From a bacterium UBP3_UBA3054 (GTDB lineage Bacteria; Auribacterota; UBA3054), in contig DFCM01000121.1 of assembly GCA_002366995.1 (NCBI GenBank), positions 13,912 to 34,172 of the forward strand: a stretch of DNA of 20,261 nucleotides, given 5' to 3'. Numbering within the stretch: position 1 is the first letter of the stretch; the number at the start of each line of letters is the position of its first letter. Below are positions 7,368 through 14,807 of this stretch, one piece after another. Both the position numbers and the translations under genes were made by a program. Below the pieces are notes generated by a model that was not told where the DNA came from, searched no databases, and saw nothing but the letters and a program-made list of their open reading frames with translations.

Positions 7368-8065
7368 TATCTGTTCTCGATCTCTTTTAAAATAGCTTCC
7401 ATGGCGCCGGCGGGGGAGGGGGCTTCCGTGATAGGCCTGCCGACCACGATGTAGTTGGCGCCGTCGTTGATCGCCTCGGCGGGCGTTTTGATCCTTTTCT
7501 GGTCGCCGACGGCCGAGCCTTTGGGCCTGATACCGGGCGTCACGATAAGGAAGTCGGGTCCGCAGCATTCCCTGATGGCCGTTATTTCTTTGGGCGAGCA
7601 GACGACGCCGTCCACGCCGCTTTCCTTAGCGAGCATGGCCAAACTCTTCACCTGGTCAAGCACGCCCTTTTGTACGCCCAGTTCGTTCTGCAGCGTTTCC
7701 TCATCGATGGAGGTCAGGACGGTCACGGCCAGCACTTTCGTTTTTGAACCCGCTTCCTTTACGCCTTCCACGGCGGCTTTCAGCATGGCGCCTCCGCCGG
7801 AGGCGTGCACGGTCAGCAATTCCGCGCCGAGGAGCCCGGCGTTCTTGGCGGCTTTCCTCACGGTGTTGGGGATGTCGTGCAGTTTGAGGTCCAGCATGAC
7901 TTTGCCTCCTCCTCCTATCACTTCCTTCACAACTTCCGGGCCGAAGCCCACGAACATTTCCAGGCCTAGTTTGAAGATGCCGCCGTAAGGGGCTAGCTTC
8001 TTTATGAGCGCGCGCATCGCTTCGCGGTCGCTGACGTCGAGAGCGGTTATAACAGGGTTGGTCAT
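7367..8065 (-). CDS. pyrF: Orotidine 5'-phosphate decarboxylase
   Basis: PyrF converts OMP to UMP, the last step of de novo pyrimidine synthesis, in the cytoplasm. The 232-residue TIM barrel starts with the substrate-binding ITALDVSD and carries the catalytic DLKLHDIPNTV at residues 59-69 (Asp59, Lys61, Asp64). Thr81-Val-His-Ala follows, then PGIRP and the phosphate-gripping GRPITEA near the C-terminus. Length and motif spacing match the bacterial PyrF group I family. The start overlaps the stop of the upstream reductase gene by four bases (ATGA), and the stop overlaps the exosortase start by one base. The operon therefore looks like one translationally coupled unit. The link to an exosortase is not obviously functional, although UMP feeds UDP-sugar pools used for surface glycans (inference). 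Confidence 0.96.
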   Translation of the reverse strand: MTNPVITALDVSDREAMRALIKKLAPYGGIFKLGLEMFVGFGPEVVKEVIGGGGKVMLDLKLHDIPNTVRKAAKNAGLLGAELLTVHASGGGAMLKAAVEGVKEAGSKTKVLAVTVLTSIDEETLQNELGVQKGVLDQVKSLAMLAKESGVDGVVCSPKEITAIRECCGPDFLIVTPGIRPKGSAVGDQKRIKTPAEAINDGANYIVVGRPITEAPSPAGAMEAILKEIENR

Positions 8066-8994
8066 TTCAAATACTCGCTTTGTTTAAAATAAAGTTGCTG
8101 TTCCAGCATTCTGATCTTTTTCAGGTCGGCGCCGCCTTTTTGAGCGGCTTTCAGGGGATTGGAATAGATCCCTTTTATCTCCATGGGACGCTTGGCGTCG
8201 TAATCCAGTTTCATGCTCGGCGCGTAGGGGACCATTGAGTCGGTGTAGGTGAGCATCTTCTCGATGAATTCGCTTTCTATCGCTACGCCGCAGGCTGCGG
8301 CTCCCTGCTGTGTTTCCAGCATCAGGTCCCTTATCAGCTTCCTGCTCTCGGGGTTCTGCATGAGCTTGTCCGTACTGGTGTCCATGACGACAGTCATGCC
8401 GTTGTAGGGGATGTTCCAGACTAGTTTGCGCCAGCGCAGCGTCGGGAGATCAGCTTCCACGGAAGCCTCCACGCCGCAGGCGATGAAGTCGTCTTTTACT
8501 TTATCAAGAAGTTCGCAGGCCGCTTCGCTCTTACTTAGCAGGGCGAAGCTGATGTGCCCGAAGTCGCAGTGCTTGATGTGCCCGGGAGCGACCTTAAAAG
8601 AGCAGATGAAGGCCGAGGCGCCGGCAATCGGCACGCCAGGCAGTTCCTCGCTCAGCTCCTCTTCGAAAAGCAGCCCGTTCTGAACAAGGATGACGAGCGT
8701 TTCTTCCTTGAGGATCGGCTTCAGCATCTCAGGGAGGAGATGGTTGGCGGTGGTCTTCAGGCAGACAAGGATGACGTCCGCTTTCGGCATCGAGCGAGTG
8801 TCGGCGTATATTTCGGCATTCGGAAGCGTAAAGTCGCCGTCGCAGGACTCCACGATGAGCCCCTGCTTTTTGACTTCCTCGAAGCCCGTGCGGACCTGGA
8901 AGCAGACGCGTCTGCCGCCCTTAGCGAGCATCCCGCCGTAGTATCCGCCCAAAGCGCCGGTCCCTAAGACCGCGTATGTAAGGTCGTTTCCCAT
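8062..8994 (-). CDS. panE: 2-dehydropantoate 2-reductase (ketopantoate reductase) family
   Basis: PanE reduces 2-dehydropantoate to pantoate with NADPH in pantothenate and coenzyme A synthesis. The 310-residue product has the N-terminal Rossmann motif VLGTGALGGYYGG (residues 9-21) and LVCLKTT after the fourth strand. It has the substrate asparagine in VQNG (Asn106) and the helical C-terminal domain with RKLVWNIPYN (Lys190, Asn194). YAPSMKLDYDAKRPMEI contains the conserved Ser-Met-x-x-Asp and the glutamate. These match the PanE/ApbA family well. Family members outside the core PanE group have other 2-keto-acid substrates, so the exact substrate is less certain than the fold. It is the first gene of the leftward operon, 122 bases from the divergent DUF2723 start. 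No ribosome binding site is apparent. An inverted repeat (9001-9016) lies in the presumed leader. Confidence 0.88.
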   Translation of the reverse strand: MGNDLTYAVLGTGALGGYYGGMLAKGGRRVCFQVRTGFEEVKKQGLIVESCDGDFTLPNAEIYADTRSMPKADVILVCLKTTANHLLPEMLKPILKEETLVILVQNGLLFEEELSEELPGVPIAGASAFICSFKVAPGHIKHCDFGHISFALLSKSEAACELLDKVKDDFIACGVEASVEADLPTLRWRKLVWNIPYNGMTVVMDTSTDKLMQNPESRKLIRDLMLETQQGAAACGVAIESEFIEKMLTYTDSMVPYAPSMKLDYDAKRPMEIKGIYSNPLKAAQKGGADLKKIRMLEQQLYFKQSEYLK

Positions 8995-9000
8995 AAAAGC

Positions 9001-9016
9001 GTTTTAATCTTAAAAC
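9001..9016. repeat. Inverted repeat in the panE leader, possible operator
   Basis: GTTTTAA (9001-9007) and TTAAAAC (9010-9016) form a perfect 7-bp dyad around two central bases. It overlaps the expected transcription start of the leftward promoter and lies six bases before the panE start codon. It could bind a dimeric regulator or simply be AT-rich leader. Confidence 0.4.
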
Positions 9017-9019
9017 TAC

Positions 9020-9025
9020 ATTATA
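9020..9025 (-). promoter_or_regulatory. Extended -10 promoter element for the panE operon
   Basis: On the minus strand this reads TATAAT, preceded by TG and one base, giving the extended -10 TGTTATAAT. No good -35 hexamer is found 16-18 bases upstream, which an extended -10 can tolerate. A start near 9013 would give a leader of about 19 bases to panE. Confidence 0.5.
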
Positions 9026-9028
9026 ACA

Positions 9029-9042
9029 TTTTGCGCGCAAAA
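9029..9042. promoter_or_regulatory. 14-bp perfect palindrome between divergent promoters
   Basis: TTTTGCGCGCAAAA reads the same on both strands. It is centred in the intergenic region, just upstream of the leftward -10 and eight bases before the rightward -35 (9050). This is a natural place for one regulator to control both operons, but which protein would bind is unknown. Confidence 0.45.
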
Positions 9043-9049
9043 ACCCTCG

Positions 9050-9078
9050 TTGACTTGTATCCTAAATCCTTGTATAAT
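9050..9078 (+). promoter_or_regulatory. Sigma70-type promoter of the rightward operon
   Basis: A -35 TTGACT (9050-9055), a 17-base spacer and a perfect -10 TATAAT (9073-9078). Transcription would start near 9085 and give a leader of about 32 bases before the start codon at 9117. This is the best-looking promoter in the window. Confidence 0.8.
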
Positions 9079-9106
9079 CTAAATATTAAACTGAAATAAT
9101 GTATAT

Positions 9107-9112
9107 AAGGAG
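9107..9112 (+). promoter_or_regulatory. Ribosome binding site fixing the DUF2723 start
   Basis: AAGGAG lies four bases before the ATG at 9117. It falls inside the reading frame opened by an earlier ATG at 9099, which has no such site upstream. The start at 9117 is therefore preferred and removes six residues. Confidence 0.75.
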
Positions 9113-9116
9113 AATT

Positions 9117-12100
9117 ATGGACTCAAATAAGAAGGAGACATCCTGGTTTGCCTGGTTCAGCCCCGTTAACTGGATCTCGGCTGTCTTGTCATACGCTGTC
9201 TCTCTCTCGGTATATATCTACACGCTCCAGCCGACGGTCGGATTGGAAGACTCCGGCGAACTCGTCACCGCCGCCTACCGCCTCGGCGTTCCGCATCCGC
9301 CGGGATATCCCTTCTGGACCATCATGTCCAAAATCTTCTCGCTTCTGCCCATAGGGCATGACATCGCCTACAGGGTAAACCTTTGGTCCGCCTTCACGGG
9401 AGCATTGGCGGCCGGCATGATCACGCTCATCATTACCAAGGCCGGCGAACTCTTCTTTGACGACGAGAACGACGAGCTGCACAAGATGCACATCATTCCC
9501 GCCCTGGAGAAATACGGCCTTACGGTCCCGACGCTCGTCAACTCTCTGTGCGGCATCGCCGCGGGCGTGCTTTTCGCACTGACGCCCGGAACCTGGTCGC
9601 AGTGCACCATTACGGAAGTGTATTCCCTGAACGCCTTCTTCATGGTCCTTCTGATGTTCCTCTCCTTCATTCTGATGTTCAATCCTGAGAAGAGGGGCGT
9701 CTTCTACGCCATGGCTTTCGTTTTCGGTTTCGCGAACACGAACCACTACACGGTCTTCATGATGATAGGCGGGTTGTCCTGGGCGGCCTGGTGCGCCAAG
9801 AAGTCCATCGAGGAGTACATTACTCTCTGCCTGAACGCCATCCTGCTTCTGCTTTTCTCTCTCTACGTCTTCAATTACCTCAAATACAACGGAACGCTCG
9901 TCAGGCTGACGCCTTTCCACTTCGACAATGTCCTGATGGAAGGCAACTTCTTTTTGATGTTCATTCTGCCTTTCGTGGCTTACCTTGTCGTCTCCGACTG
10001 GGTCAACAGGAAATTCTTCAACTACAAGGAGTGGGGGAGGCTTTTGTTCTCCTTCTTCCTCGGCCTTAGCATGTATTTCTGGCTGCCCATCGCTTCTTCC
10101 ACGAACCCTCAGCTGAACTGGGGGCGCCCCCGCACGACGCAGGGCTTGTGGCACGCCATCTGCCGCGGCCAGTATGAGCAGCTCTCCTTCAGCAGGGGCA
10201 TCCAGACTTTCCTGCTGCAGTGCTGGTTCTATCTGAAGGACACTTGGGACCAGTATCCCATGACGCTTATCTTCGCCTTCCTTTCCATCGTCACGCTCAT
10301 CGTGGTCATAAAGAAGGAGAAATTGAGGAACTGGCTGATCTTTGTTCTGGTGACCTTCTTCTTCTGCGGCATCGGCATGTGCTACCTGATGAACCCGAAG
10401 CTTGACGTCACCAGCCAGTACATCAACCGAGTCTTCTTCATCATGTCGCACGCCGCCCTGGCCGTTTTGGTCGGCACCGGCATGATCACCATCACGGCCG
10501 TGCTTCTGCCCATGGCGAAGAACGTCGGAAACAAGTGGCGGGAACTGGCGCTTTCTGTCGGCGGGGCTTTTCTTGCCTTCGGCCTTTTCTTCATCGTTGC
10601 CGTGCCTATAGAGGCCGCGCATCCCGGCTCTTTCAACTACTTCGTGGTCAGCGCCGCGCTGCATCATCTGGGCGGAGCGTCCGTCGTCGTCGGTATTCTC
10701 TACGGCGCGATCTTCGCTCTGATCGGCGCTGCGATCATCCTTTCCGTCCTGAAACCGAGCCTGATCGGGAAGTGCGCCATAATAATCGCGCTTCTGTGCT
10801 TCGTGACGCCTTTCATCACGGCCACCGAGAACTGGGACGAGAACAATCTTCGCTATAAGAATTTCGGCTACATCTACGGCGAGGAGATCATGAAGATCTG
10901 CAAGCCGAACACGATCTACTACGGCGGCACCGACCCTGGACGTTTCGTTCCGATGTACATGATCAACGTCGACCGCATGAGGGAAGACTGCTGGCTGATC
11001 ACCCAGAACGGCCTGGCGGACGACTCCTACATGACGGTCTTAAGGGACCGCTACTGCGAGCCGAGGCAGGTCTGGGGCTGGGCCAGGACTCTTCTGAAGT
11101 GGCTCAACGCCTCCAGGGAAGACCACAAGAAAGGCGTGGACACCATCTACATTCCTTCCGACTATGATTTTCAGCATTCCTTCGAACTTTATTACCAGGA
11201 TGTCGAGAAGAGGATCAAACGCGGGGAGTACGTCGGCGAAGAAGTCAGCCTTGACGGCGGAAAGATCTCCATCCGCGGCATCGAGGGCGTCATGCGCCTA
11301 AATTCCATCCTGACCAGGATGATCTACGACAGGAACATCAAAAAGCACCCCTTCTTCCTGGAGGAGAGCTACACCATCGAATGGATGTACCCGTATCTTG
11401 AGCCCGCCGGCATAATCATGGAGCTCTGCGATCACAAGGTCAAGATCACTCCTGAGATGGTCGAAAAAGACACGGCTTACTGGGACAACCTGATGAAGGT
11501 CTTCGACAATGGCGGCACGCTCTATTTCGAGGACATAAACAACGGAAGGAAGGGCAAAGTCGACGTGGTCGCGAAAGAGTTCTTCGAGGACCTGACCGCG
11601 AGAAAGTCCTTCGCCAAATGCCGCACGGCCATCGGCGGTCTCTACGAATACCACAAGATGTTCAAGGAGGCCGAGAAGGCCTATCGCGACGCCATCTGGC
11701 TCAACGACATGTCCGCGGAAGCTTATATGCGCCTTTCCAATATGCTCGCCAGGAACGGCAGGGAACAGGAAGGCCTCGATATCATCAAAGAGTACCTGAA
11801 GAAGGACCCGATGAACTTCTCGATGGCCCAGTACGTGAACATGCTGACGATGGAAGTCGAAAGGAAGCAGATGCACGAGCAGCTCAAAGAAGAGCTGATG
11901 AGCGACAAGGAGATCGATTGGAAGAAATACATGGCGATGGCTGACAAGTGGGAGAAGGTCAAAGACTACCAGTTCGTCAACCTGATCTATTCCGCGCTGC
12001 TATCCCGCGACGACTGCAGGGATGCTGAGCTCTTTGAAAAGATCGGCAGATCCTTCCAGCGCCAGAAGCGCTTCGACGAGATGGCGATCGCCTACATCCG

Positions 12101-12341
12101 CGGGCTGACTCTCGCGGAGCTTTCGAAGCCTAAGGAAGCGGAATTCGCCCTTCAGGTCGCCTCGGCCCTGATCGCCAAGGGCCGCCATGAAGAAGCCTTG
12201 AAATACATTGAGACCGCCTACAAGGCTGACAAGAGCAAGACCAGGGGCAGGCTCCTGAACGATTCTTCCTTCGATCCCATGAAGCTCAACGCCGATTCCA
12301 AGATCGCGGACAGAATGAAGGAGATCCTGGAGGGAAAATAA
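9117..12341 (+). CDS. DUF2723-family polytopic membrane protein (putative GT-C glycosyltransferase) with C-terminal TPRs
   Basis: DUF2723 proteins are large membrane proteins with a GT-C fold, related to protein O-mannosyltransferases, and probably move a sugar from a lipid carrier to an acceptor on the outer face. The 1074-residue product has the family signature near its N-terminus: LQPTVGLEDSGELVTAA and LGVPHPPGYPFW at residues 37-67. Glu44-Asp45 fall in the first loop, where GT-C enzymes keep catalytic acids. About a dozen hydrophobic segments follow up to about residue 565, then a soluble region. That region contains YYGGTDPGRFVPMYMINV and two or more TPR-like helix pairs at about 830-900 and 985-1040. 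It is first in an eight-gene operon and carries the only strong ribosome binding site in that region. Divergence from the exosortase operon suggests a shared surface theme. Sugar and acceptor cannot be told from sequence. Confidence 0.88.
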   Translation: MDSNKKETSWFAWFSPVNWISAVLSYAVSLSVYIYTLQPTVGLEDSGELVTAAYRLGVPHPPGYPFWTIMSKIFSLLPIGHDIAYRVNLWSAFTGALAAGMITLIITKAGELFFDDENDELHKMHIIPALEKYGLTVPTLVNSLCGIAAGVLFALTPGTWSQCTITEVYSLNAFFMVLLMFLSFILMFNPEKRGVFYAMAFVFGFANTNHYTVFMMIGGLSWAAWCAKKSIEEYITLCLNAILLLLFSLYVFNYLKYNGTLVRLTPFHFDNVLMEGNFFLMFILPFVAYLVVSDWVNRKFFNYKEWGRLLFSFFLGLSMYFWLPIASSTNPQLNWGRPRTTQGLWHAICRGQYEQLSFSRGIQTFLLQCWFYLKDTWDQYPMTLIFAFLSIVTLIVVIKKEKLRNWLIFVLVTFFFCGIGMCYLMNPKLDVTSQYINRVFFIMSHAALAVLVGTGMITITAVLLPMAKNVGNKWRELALSVGGAFLAFGLFFIVAVPIEAAHPGSFNYFVVSAALHHLGGASVVVGILYGAIFALIGAAIILSVLKPSLIGKCAIIIALLCFVTPFITATENWDENNLRYKNFGYIYGEEIMKICKPNTIYYGGTDPGRFVPMYMINVDRMREDCWLITQNGLADDSYMTVLRDRYCEPRQVWGWARTLLKWLNASREDHKKGVDTIYIPSDYDFQHSFELYYQDVEKRIKRGEYVGEEVSLDGGKISIRGIEGVMRLNSILTRMIYDRNIKKHPFFLEESYTIEWMYPYLEPAGIIMELCDHKVKITPEMVEKDTAYWDNLMKVFDNGGTLYFEDINNGRKGKVDVVAKEFFEDLTARKSFAKCRTAIGGLYEYHKMFKEAEKAYRDAIWLNDMSAEAYMRLSNMLARNGREQEGLDIIKEYLKKDPMNFSMAQYVNMLTMEVERKQMHEQLKEELMSDKEIDWKKYMAMADKWEKVKDYQFVNLIYSALLSRDDCRDAELFEKIGRSFQRQKRFDEMAIAYIRGLTLAELSKPKEAEFALQVASALIAKGRHEEALKYIETAYKADKSKTRGRLLNDSSFDPMKLNADSKIADRMKEILEGK

Positions 12342-13166
12342 GTGAGATTCTCCCTTAGAGAACGCAAATGCGCGGAAAAGCTCCTTGAGCGCGCCCTTTT
12401 CGAGGACAAGGCTGACAAAGACTTGACAAGCATACTTTCATGCTCTGACAAGCCGGCCCGCTTCAGTTTGAGAACGCGGCAGGACATTGCCGTCTCGGGT
12501 TTGGAGATCGTCGAGCTTGGTTTTCCCAAGGCCAAGATCGCGTTCGAATGCGAGGACGGCGACAAGCTTAAAGCCGGCGAAACCCTGGCGACAGTGGAGG
12601 GACCGCTGCGGCCTATCCTCACGGCCGAGCGTTCCGTGCTCAACCTGCTGCAGAGGATGTGCGGCGTGGCGACTCTTACCGCGAAATACGTTGCCGCCTC
12701 GCAAGGCTTGGTCAAGATCGTAGACACTAGGAAGACCATGCCGGGTATGAGGCTCCTGGACAAGTACGCCGTGCGCTGCGGGGGAGGGGAGAACCACCGC
12801 ATGGACCTTTCCGACATGATAATGCTGAAAGACAATCATCTCGCGTATTCGGGCCTGAGCTACAAAGAGCTTTTCCAAAGAGCGAGGAAAGATTTCCCCG
12901 GCGTTCCCATCGCCGTGGAAGCGGAAAATTACGACCAGGCGGTAGAGCTGGCGGATCTGAAGCCTGATCTTCTGATGCTTGACAACATTCCCGCCCCTGA
13001 AATGAAAAAGATCGCCGGTTCTCTCAAGGGCAAAGTCCTTTTGGAAGCAACTGGCGGCGTGACGCTGGAGAATATTTCGGAAGTCGCCAAATGCGGAGTC
13101 GAACGCATATCCATCGGCGCCATAACCCACAGCGCTCCCGCTGTAGACTTGGGGCTCGACGCATGA
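12342..13166 (+). CDS. nadC: Nicotinate-nucleotide pyrophosphorylase, carboxylating (quinolinate phosphoribosyltransferase)
   Basis: NadC joins quinolinate with PRPP, releasing CO2 and pyrophosphate, to give nicotinate mononucleotide in de novo NAD synthesis. The 274-residue product shows ERSVLNLLQRMCGVAT in the middle, the quinolinate/PRPP-binding DTRKTMPGMR at residues 128-137, KYAVRCGGGENHRMDLSD at 141-158 and KDNH at 163-166. EATGGVTLENI follows near the C-terminus. All are family hallmarks and the length is normal. The start is a GTG at 12342, directly after the upstream stop codon, with GGAGGG at 12329-12334 and a seven-base gap. The conserved N-terminal helix begins here, so a later start is unlikely. 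The gene overlaps the biotin ligase by four bases. No nadA or nadB is in view, so the pathway is completed elsewhere. Confidence 0.96.
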   Translation: MRFSLRERKCAEKLLERALFEDKADKDLTSILSCSDKPARFSLRTRQDIAVSGLEIVELGFPKAKIAFECEDGDKLKAGETLATVEGPLRPILTAERSVLNLLQRMCGVATLTAKYVAASQGLVKIVDTRKTMPGMRLLDKYAVRCGGGENHRMDLSDMIMLKDNHLAYSGLSYKELFQRARKDFPGVPIAVEAENYDQAVELADLKPDLLMLDNIPAPEMKKIAGSLKGKVLLEATGGVTLENISEVAKCGVERISIGAITHSAPAVDLGLDA

Positions 13167-13741
13167 AAGCGATCCATTTGACAGAATGCGCCTCCACGAT
13201 GGACGAAGCCAGACTCCTCATAGACAAAGGGGAGAAGGCTCCCTTCTATCTTTTCACGGACCGCCAAACAAAAGGCAGGGGACAGTACGGCAAAAGCTGG
13301 GAATCATACGAGGGGAACCTCTTTCTCTCCGTCGTGATGAACGGCGGCGCCGTGAAAGAGCCCTCGCTGCTTTCCCTGACGGTCGGACTCGCCGTGGCGG
13401 AAGCGCTTGTGAAAAAAGGACTGCGGCCGAATCTCGTCTGGCCCAACGACGTCCTGATAGACGGCGCGAAAACGGCCGGGATACTCATAGAGGAGCACGG
13501 CGGCGCTTTCATAGCGGGCGTGGGGCTGAACCTGAACGTCCCCAAAAGCCCTTCCGTTTTGGAAGACGGGCGGCTTATCAATTCCGTCTCCAATCACACC
13601 GGCAAAGCGGAAGACGTCGAAAGCTGGGCGCGGCTTTTGGCGGAAGCGGTAATGAACAGAATCGATTCGGGAGAGGAAGCGATCCTACCTTCCTGGCGCG
13701 GATTCTCCCAAGCGCATCCAATAGGAGAAATGGTGAAATGA
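13163..13741 (+). CDS. birA: Biotin--[acetyl-CoA-carboxylase] ligase, catalytic domain only
   Basis: BirA activates biotin with ATP and attaches it to the lysine of the acetyl-CoA carboxylase carrier protein AccB. The 192-residue product is a group I ligase without the DNA-binding N-terminal domain, so it should not repress biotin genes. Visible motifs are ECASTMDEA, the biotinyl-AMP loop GRGQYGKSW (residues 38-46), GNLFLSVV, and WPNDVLIDGAKTAGILIEE with the catalytic Lys103. GVGLNLNV follows. It stops at HPIGEMVK, just where the small C-terminal SH3-like barrel of other ligases would begin, so it is shorter than usual. The start ATG overlaps the nadC stop (ATGA) and the stop overlaps the next start (ATGA). 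An open frame reaching upstream to 13091 is nadC read out of frame. The partner carboxylase subunit accD lies at 3211-4047. Confidence 0.93.
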   Translation: MKAIHLTECASTMDEARLLIDKGEKAPFYLFTDRQTKGRGQYGKSWESYEGNLFLSVVMNGGAVKEPSLLSLTVGLAVAEALVKKGLRPNLVWPNDVLIDGAKTAGILIEEHGGAFIAGVGLNLNVPKSPSVLEDGRLINSVSNHTGKAEDVESWARLLAEAVMNRIDSGEEAILPSWRGFSQAHPIGEMVK

Positions 13742-14223
13742 AATACGAACTTGTAGAGCCGACTTTGGGCATGATGCGCAAAGTCTACGAGCTTATTATG
13801 AGCGAGGCGGCGGAAGAAAAACTCCTGCCCCGGGCTCTCTCGGACCTCTATGAGCACGTCCACGATTTCATCGTGGCGACGGATATGGAAACGGGCGAAA
13901 TTGTAGGCTGCGTGGCCCTCAACATCGTCTGGGAGGATCTCGGCGAGATACGTTCCCTGACCGTGGCGGAAGGCCACAAAGACATGGGCATCGGCAGAAT
14001 GCTCGTCGAAGCCTGCATAAAAGACGCCAAGGCTCTCGGCTTGAAAAGAATGTTCGCCCTCACCTATGTGCCGAAATTTTTCCTGAAATGCGGATTCAAG
14101 AAGATCGACAAGGAGCGCCTGCCCCACAAGATCTGGAGCGTCTGCATCAACTGCCCCAAATTTCCGGACTGCGACGAGCAGGCCGTGGAACTTTTACTGG
14201 AAGACAAACCTACCGAACAGTAG
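13738..14223 (+). CDS. GNAT-family N-acetyltransferase, short ArgA-like (putative N-acetylglutamate synthase)
   Basis: A 161-residue single-domain GNAT protein that would use acetyl-CoA. It resembles the stand-alone N-acetylglutamate synthases of bacteria lacking the classic two-domain ArgA, which start arginine synthesis. Supporting motifs are LPRALSDLYEHVHDFIVA (residues 30-47), GCVALNIVWEDLGEIRSLTV (58-76), the acetyl-CoA loop HKDMGIGRMLVE (80-91) and FALTYVPKFFLKCGF (106-120). LPHKIWSVCINCPKFPDCDE (128-147) is a Cys-rich segment shared by this subgroup. The resemblance is from memory, and other amine acceptors remain possible. AGGAG at 13723-13727 precedes the ATG by ten bases and the start overlaps the birA stop. 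No other arginine gene is in the window. Confidence 0.8.
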   Translation: MKYELVEPTLGMMRKVYELIMSEAAEEKLLPRALSDLYEHVHDFIVATDMETGEIVGCVALNIVWEDLGEIRSLTVAEGHKDMGIGRMLVEACIKDAKALGLKRMFALTYVPKFFLKCGFKKIDKERLPHKIWSVCINCPKFPDCDEQAVELLLEDKPTEQ

Positions 14224-14252
14224 TATCAATAAACTCTATCAGGAGTAACTCT

Positions 14253-14807
14253 ATGTCAGATTTCATCAGCAACACCTCGCCGCAGCGTGACAAGCCTCTG
14301 AGAGTCATGGGACTCTGGGAAGAAAAAGACCAGAACGGAAACATGATGCTCTCGGGCAACATCACAGGGCGCGCCCGCGCCATCATCACCGTCAACAACT
14401 TCAAGAAGGGAGACAGGGACCCCGACTACTATCTCTCGGTTGCCCAGACGGAGAGACCGGACCAGCAGGGCGAGGAGCAGCCTCAGGAACCGCAGGTCAG
14501 GGCCAGCATAAGGCTGACCGGACTTTGGCGCAACAGGGACCGCAAGGGCAAAGATTACCTCAGCGGATCATTGCAGTCCTTAAGGATCCTGATCTTCTCC
14601 AACAACTATCATCAGTCCGACAGGGATCCGGATTACATCCTCTACGTCTGCCAGAGCGACCGTCAGCCCAACCAGCAGCAGGGCGGTTTCTCCAATCAGG
14701 GCGGCGGATTCGGCTTCGGTTCTAGAGGCGGAAGCCAGAATGAGGCCCAGGGCGGCCAGACCTCCGGTTCCAGCGACATCAACGAATACGGAGAGCCTCC
14801 CTTCTGA
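14253..14807 (+). CDS. Unrecognised protein of two tandem repeats with a Gly/Gln-rich linker and SSB-like tip
   Basis: A 184-residue, probably cytoplasmic protein (no signal peptide or membrane segment). Residues about 16-70 and 86-140 are clear copies of one another. Both share GLW, a charged turn ending in G, LSG, a hydrophobic strand, NN and the block DRDPDY followed by a strand and Gln. The pattern recalls small beta-rich DUF736-like domains, but I cannot assign a family firmly. Residues 141-175 are Gly/Gln/Ser-rich and the protein ends in SSDINEYGEPPF. A flexible Gly/Gln linker leading to an acidic tip ending in Pro-Pro-Phe or Ile-Pro-Phe is the layout of single-stranded DNA-binding protein SSB. 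AGGAG at 14241-14245 sits seven bases before the ATG. The stop shares a base with the next start. Earlier in-frame start codons lie inside the acetyltransferase gene and are rejected. Confidence 0.8.
   Translation: MSDFISNTSPQRDKPLRVMGLWEEKDQNGNMMLSGNITGRARAIITVNNFKKGDRDPDYYLSVAQTERPDQQGEEQPQEPQVRASIRLTGLWRNRDRKGKDYLSGSLQSLRILIFSNNYHQSDRDPDYILYVCQSDRQPNQQQGGFSNQGGGFGFGSRGGSQNEAQGGQTSGSSDINEYGEPPF

Noticed and set aside
7368..7568. N-terminal extension of the exosortase frame upstream of 7367
   Set aside because: Its residues are Arg-rich and are pyrF read in another frame. The first ATG with a plausible N-terminus shares a base with the pyrF stop codon.
9189..10667. A 492-codon open frame on the minus strand opposite the DUF2723 gene
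   Set aside because: The translation is rich in charged, low-complexity residues with no recognisable domain, as expected for the antisense frame of a membrane-protein gene. The plus-strand gene has clear family motifs, a promoter and a ribosome binding site.
13186..13737. Upstream part of the acetyltransferase frame, which would add 184 residues
   Set aside because: This stretch is birA in another frame. The GNAT domain begins at the ATG at 13738, preceded by AGGAG and overlapping the birA stop.
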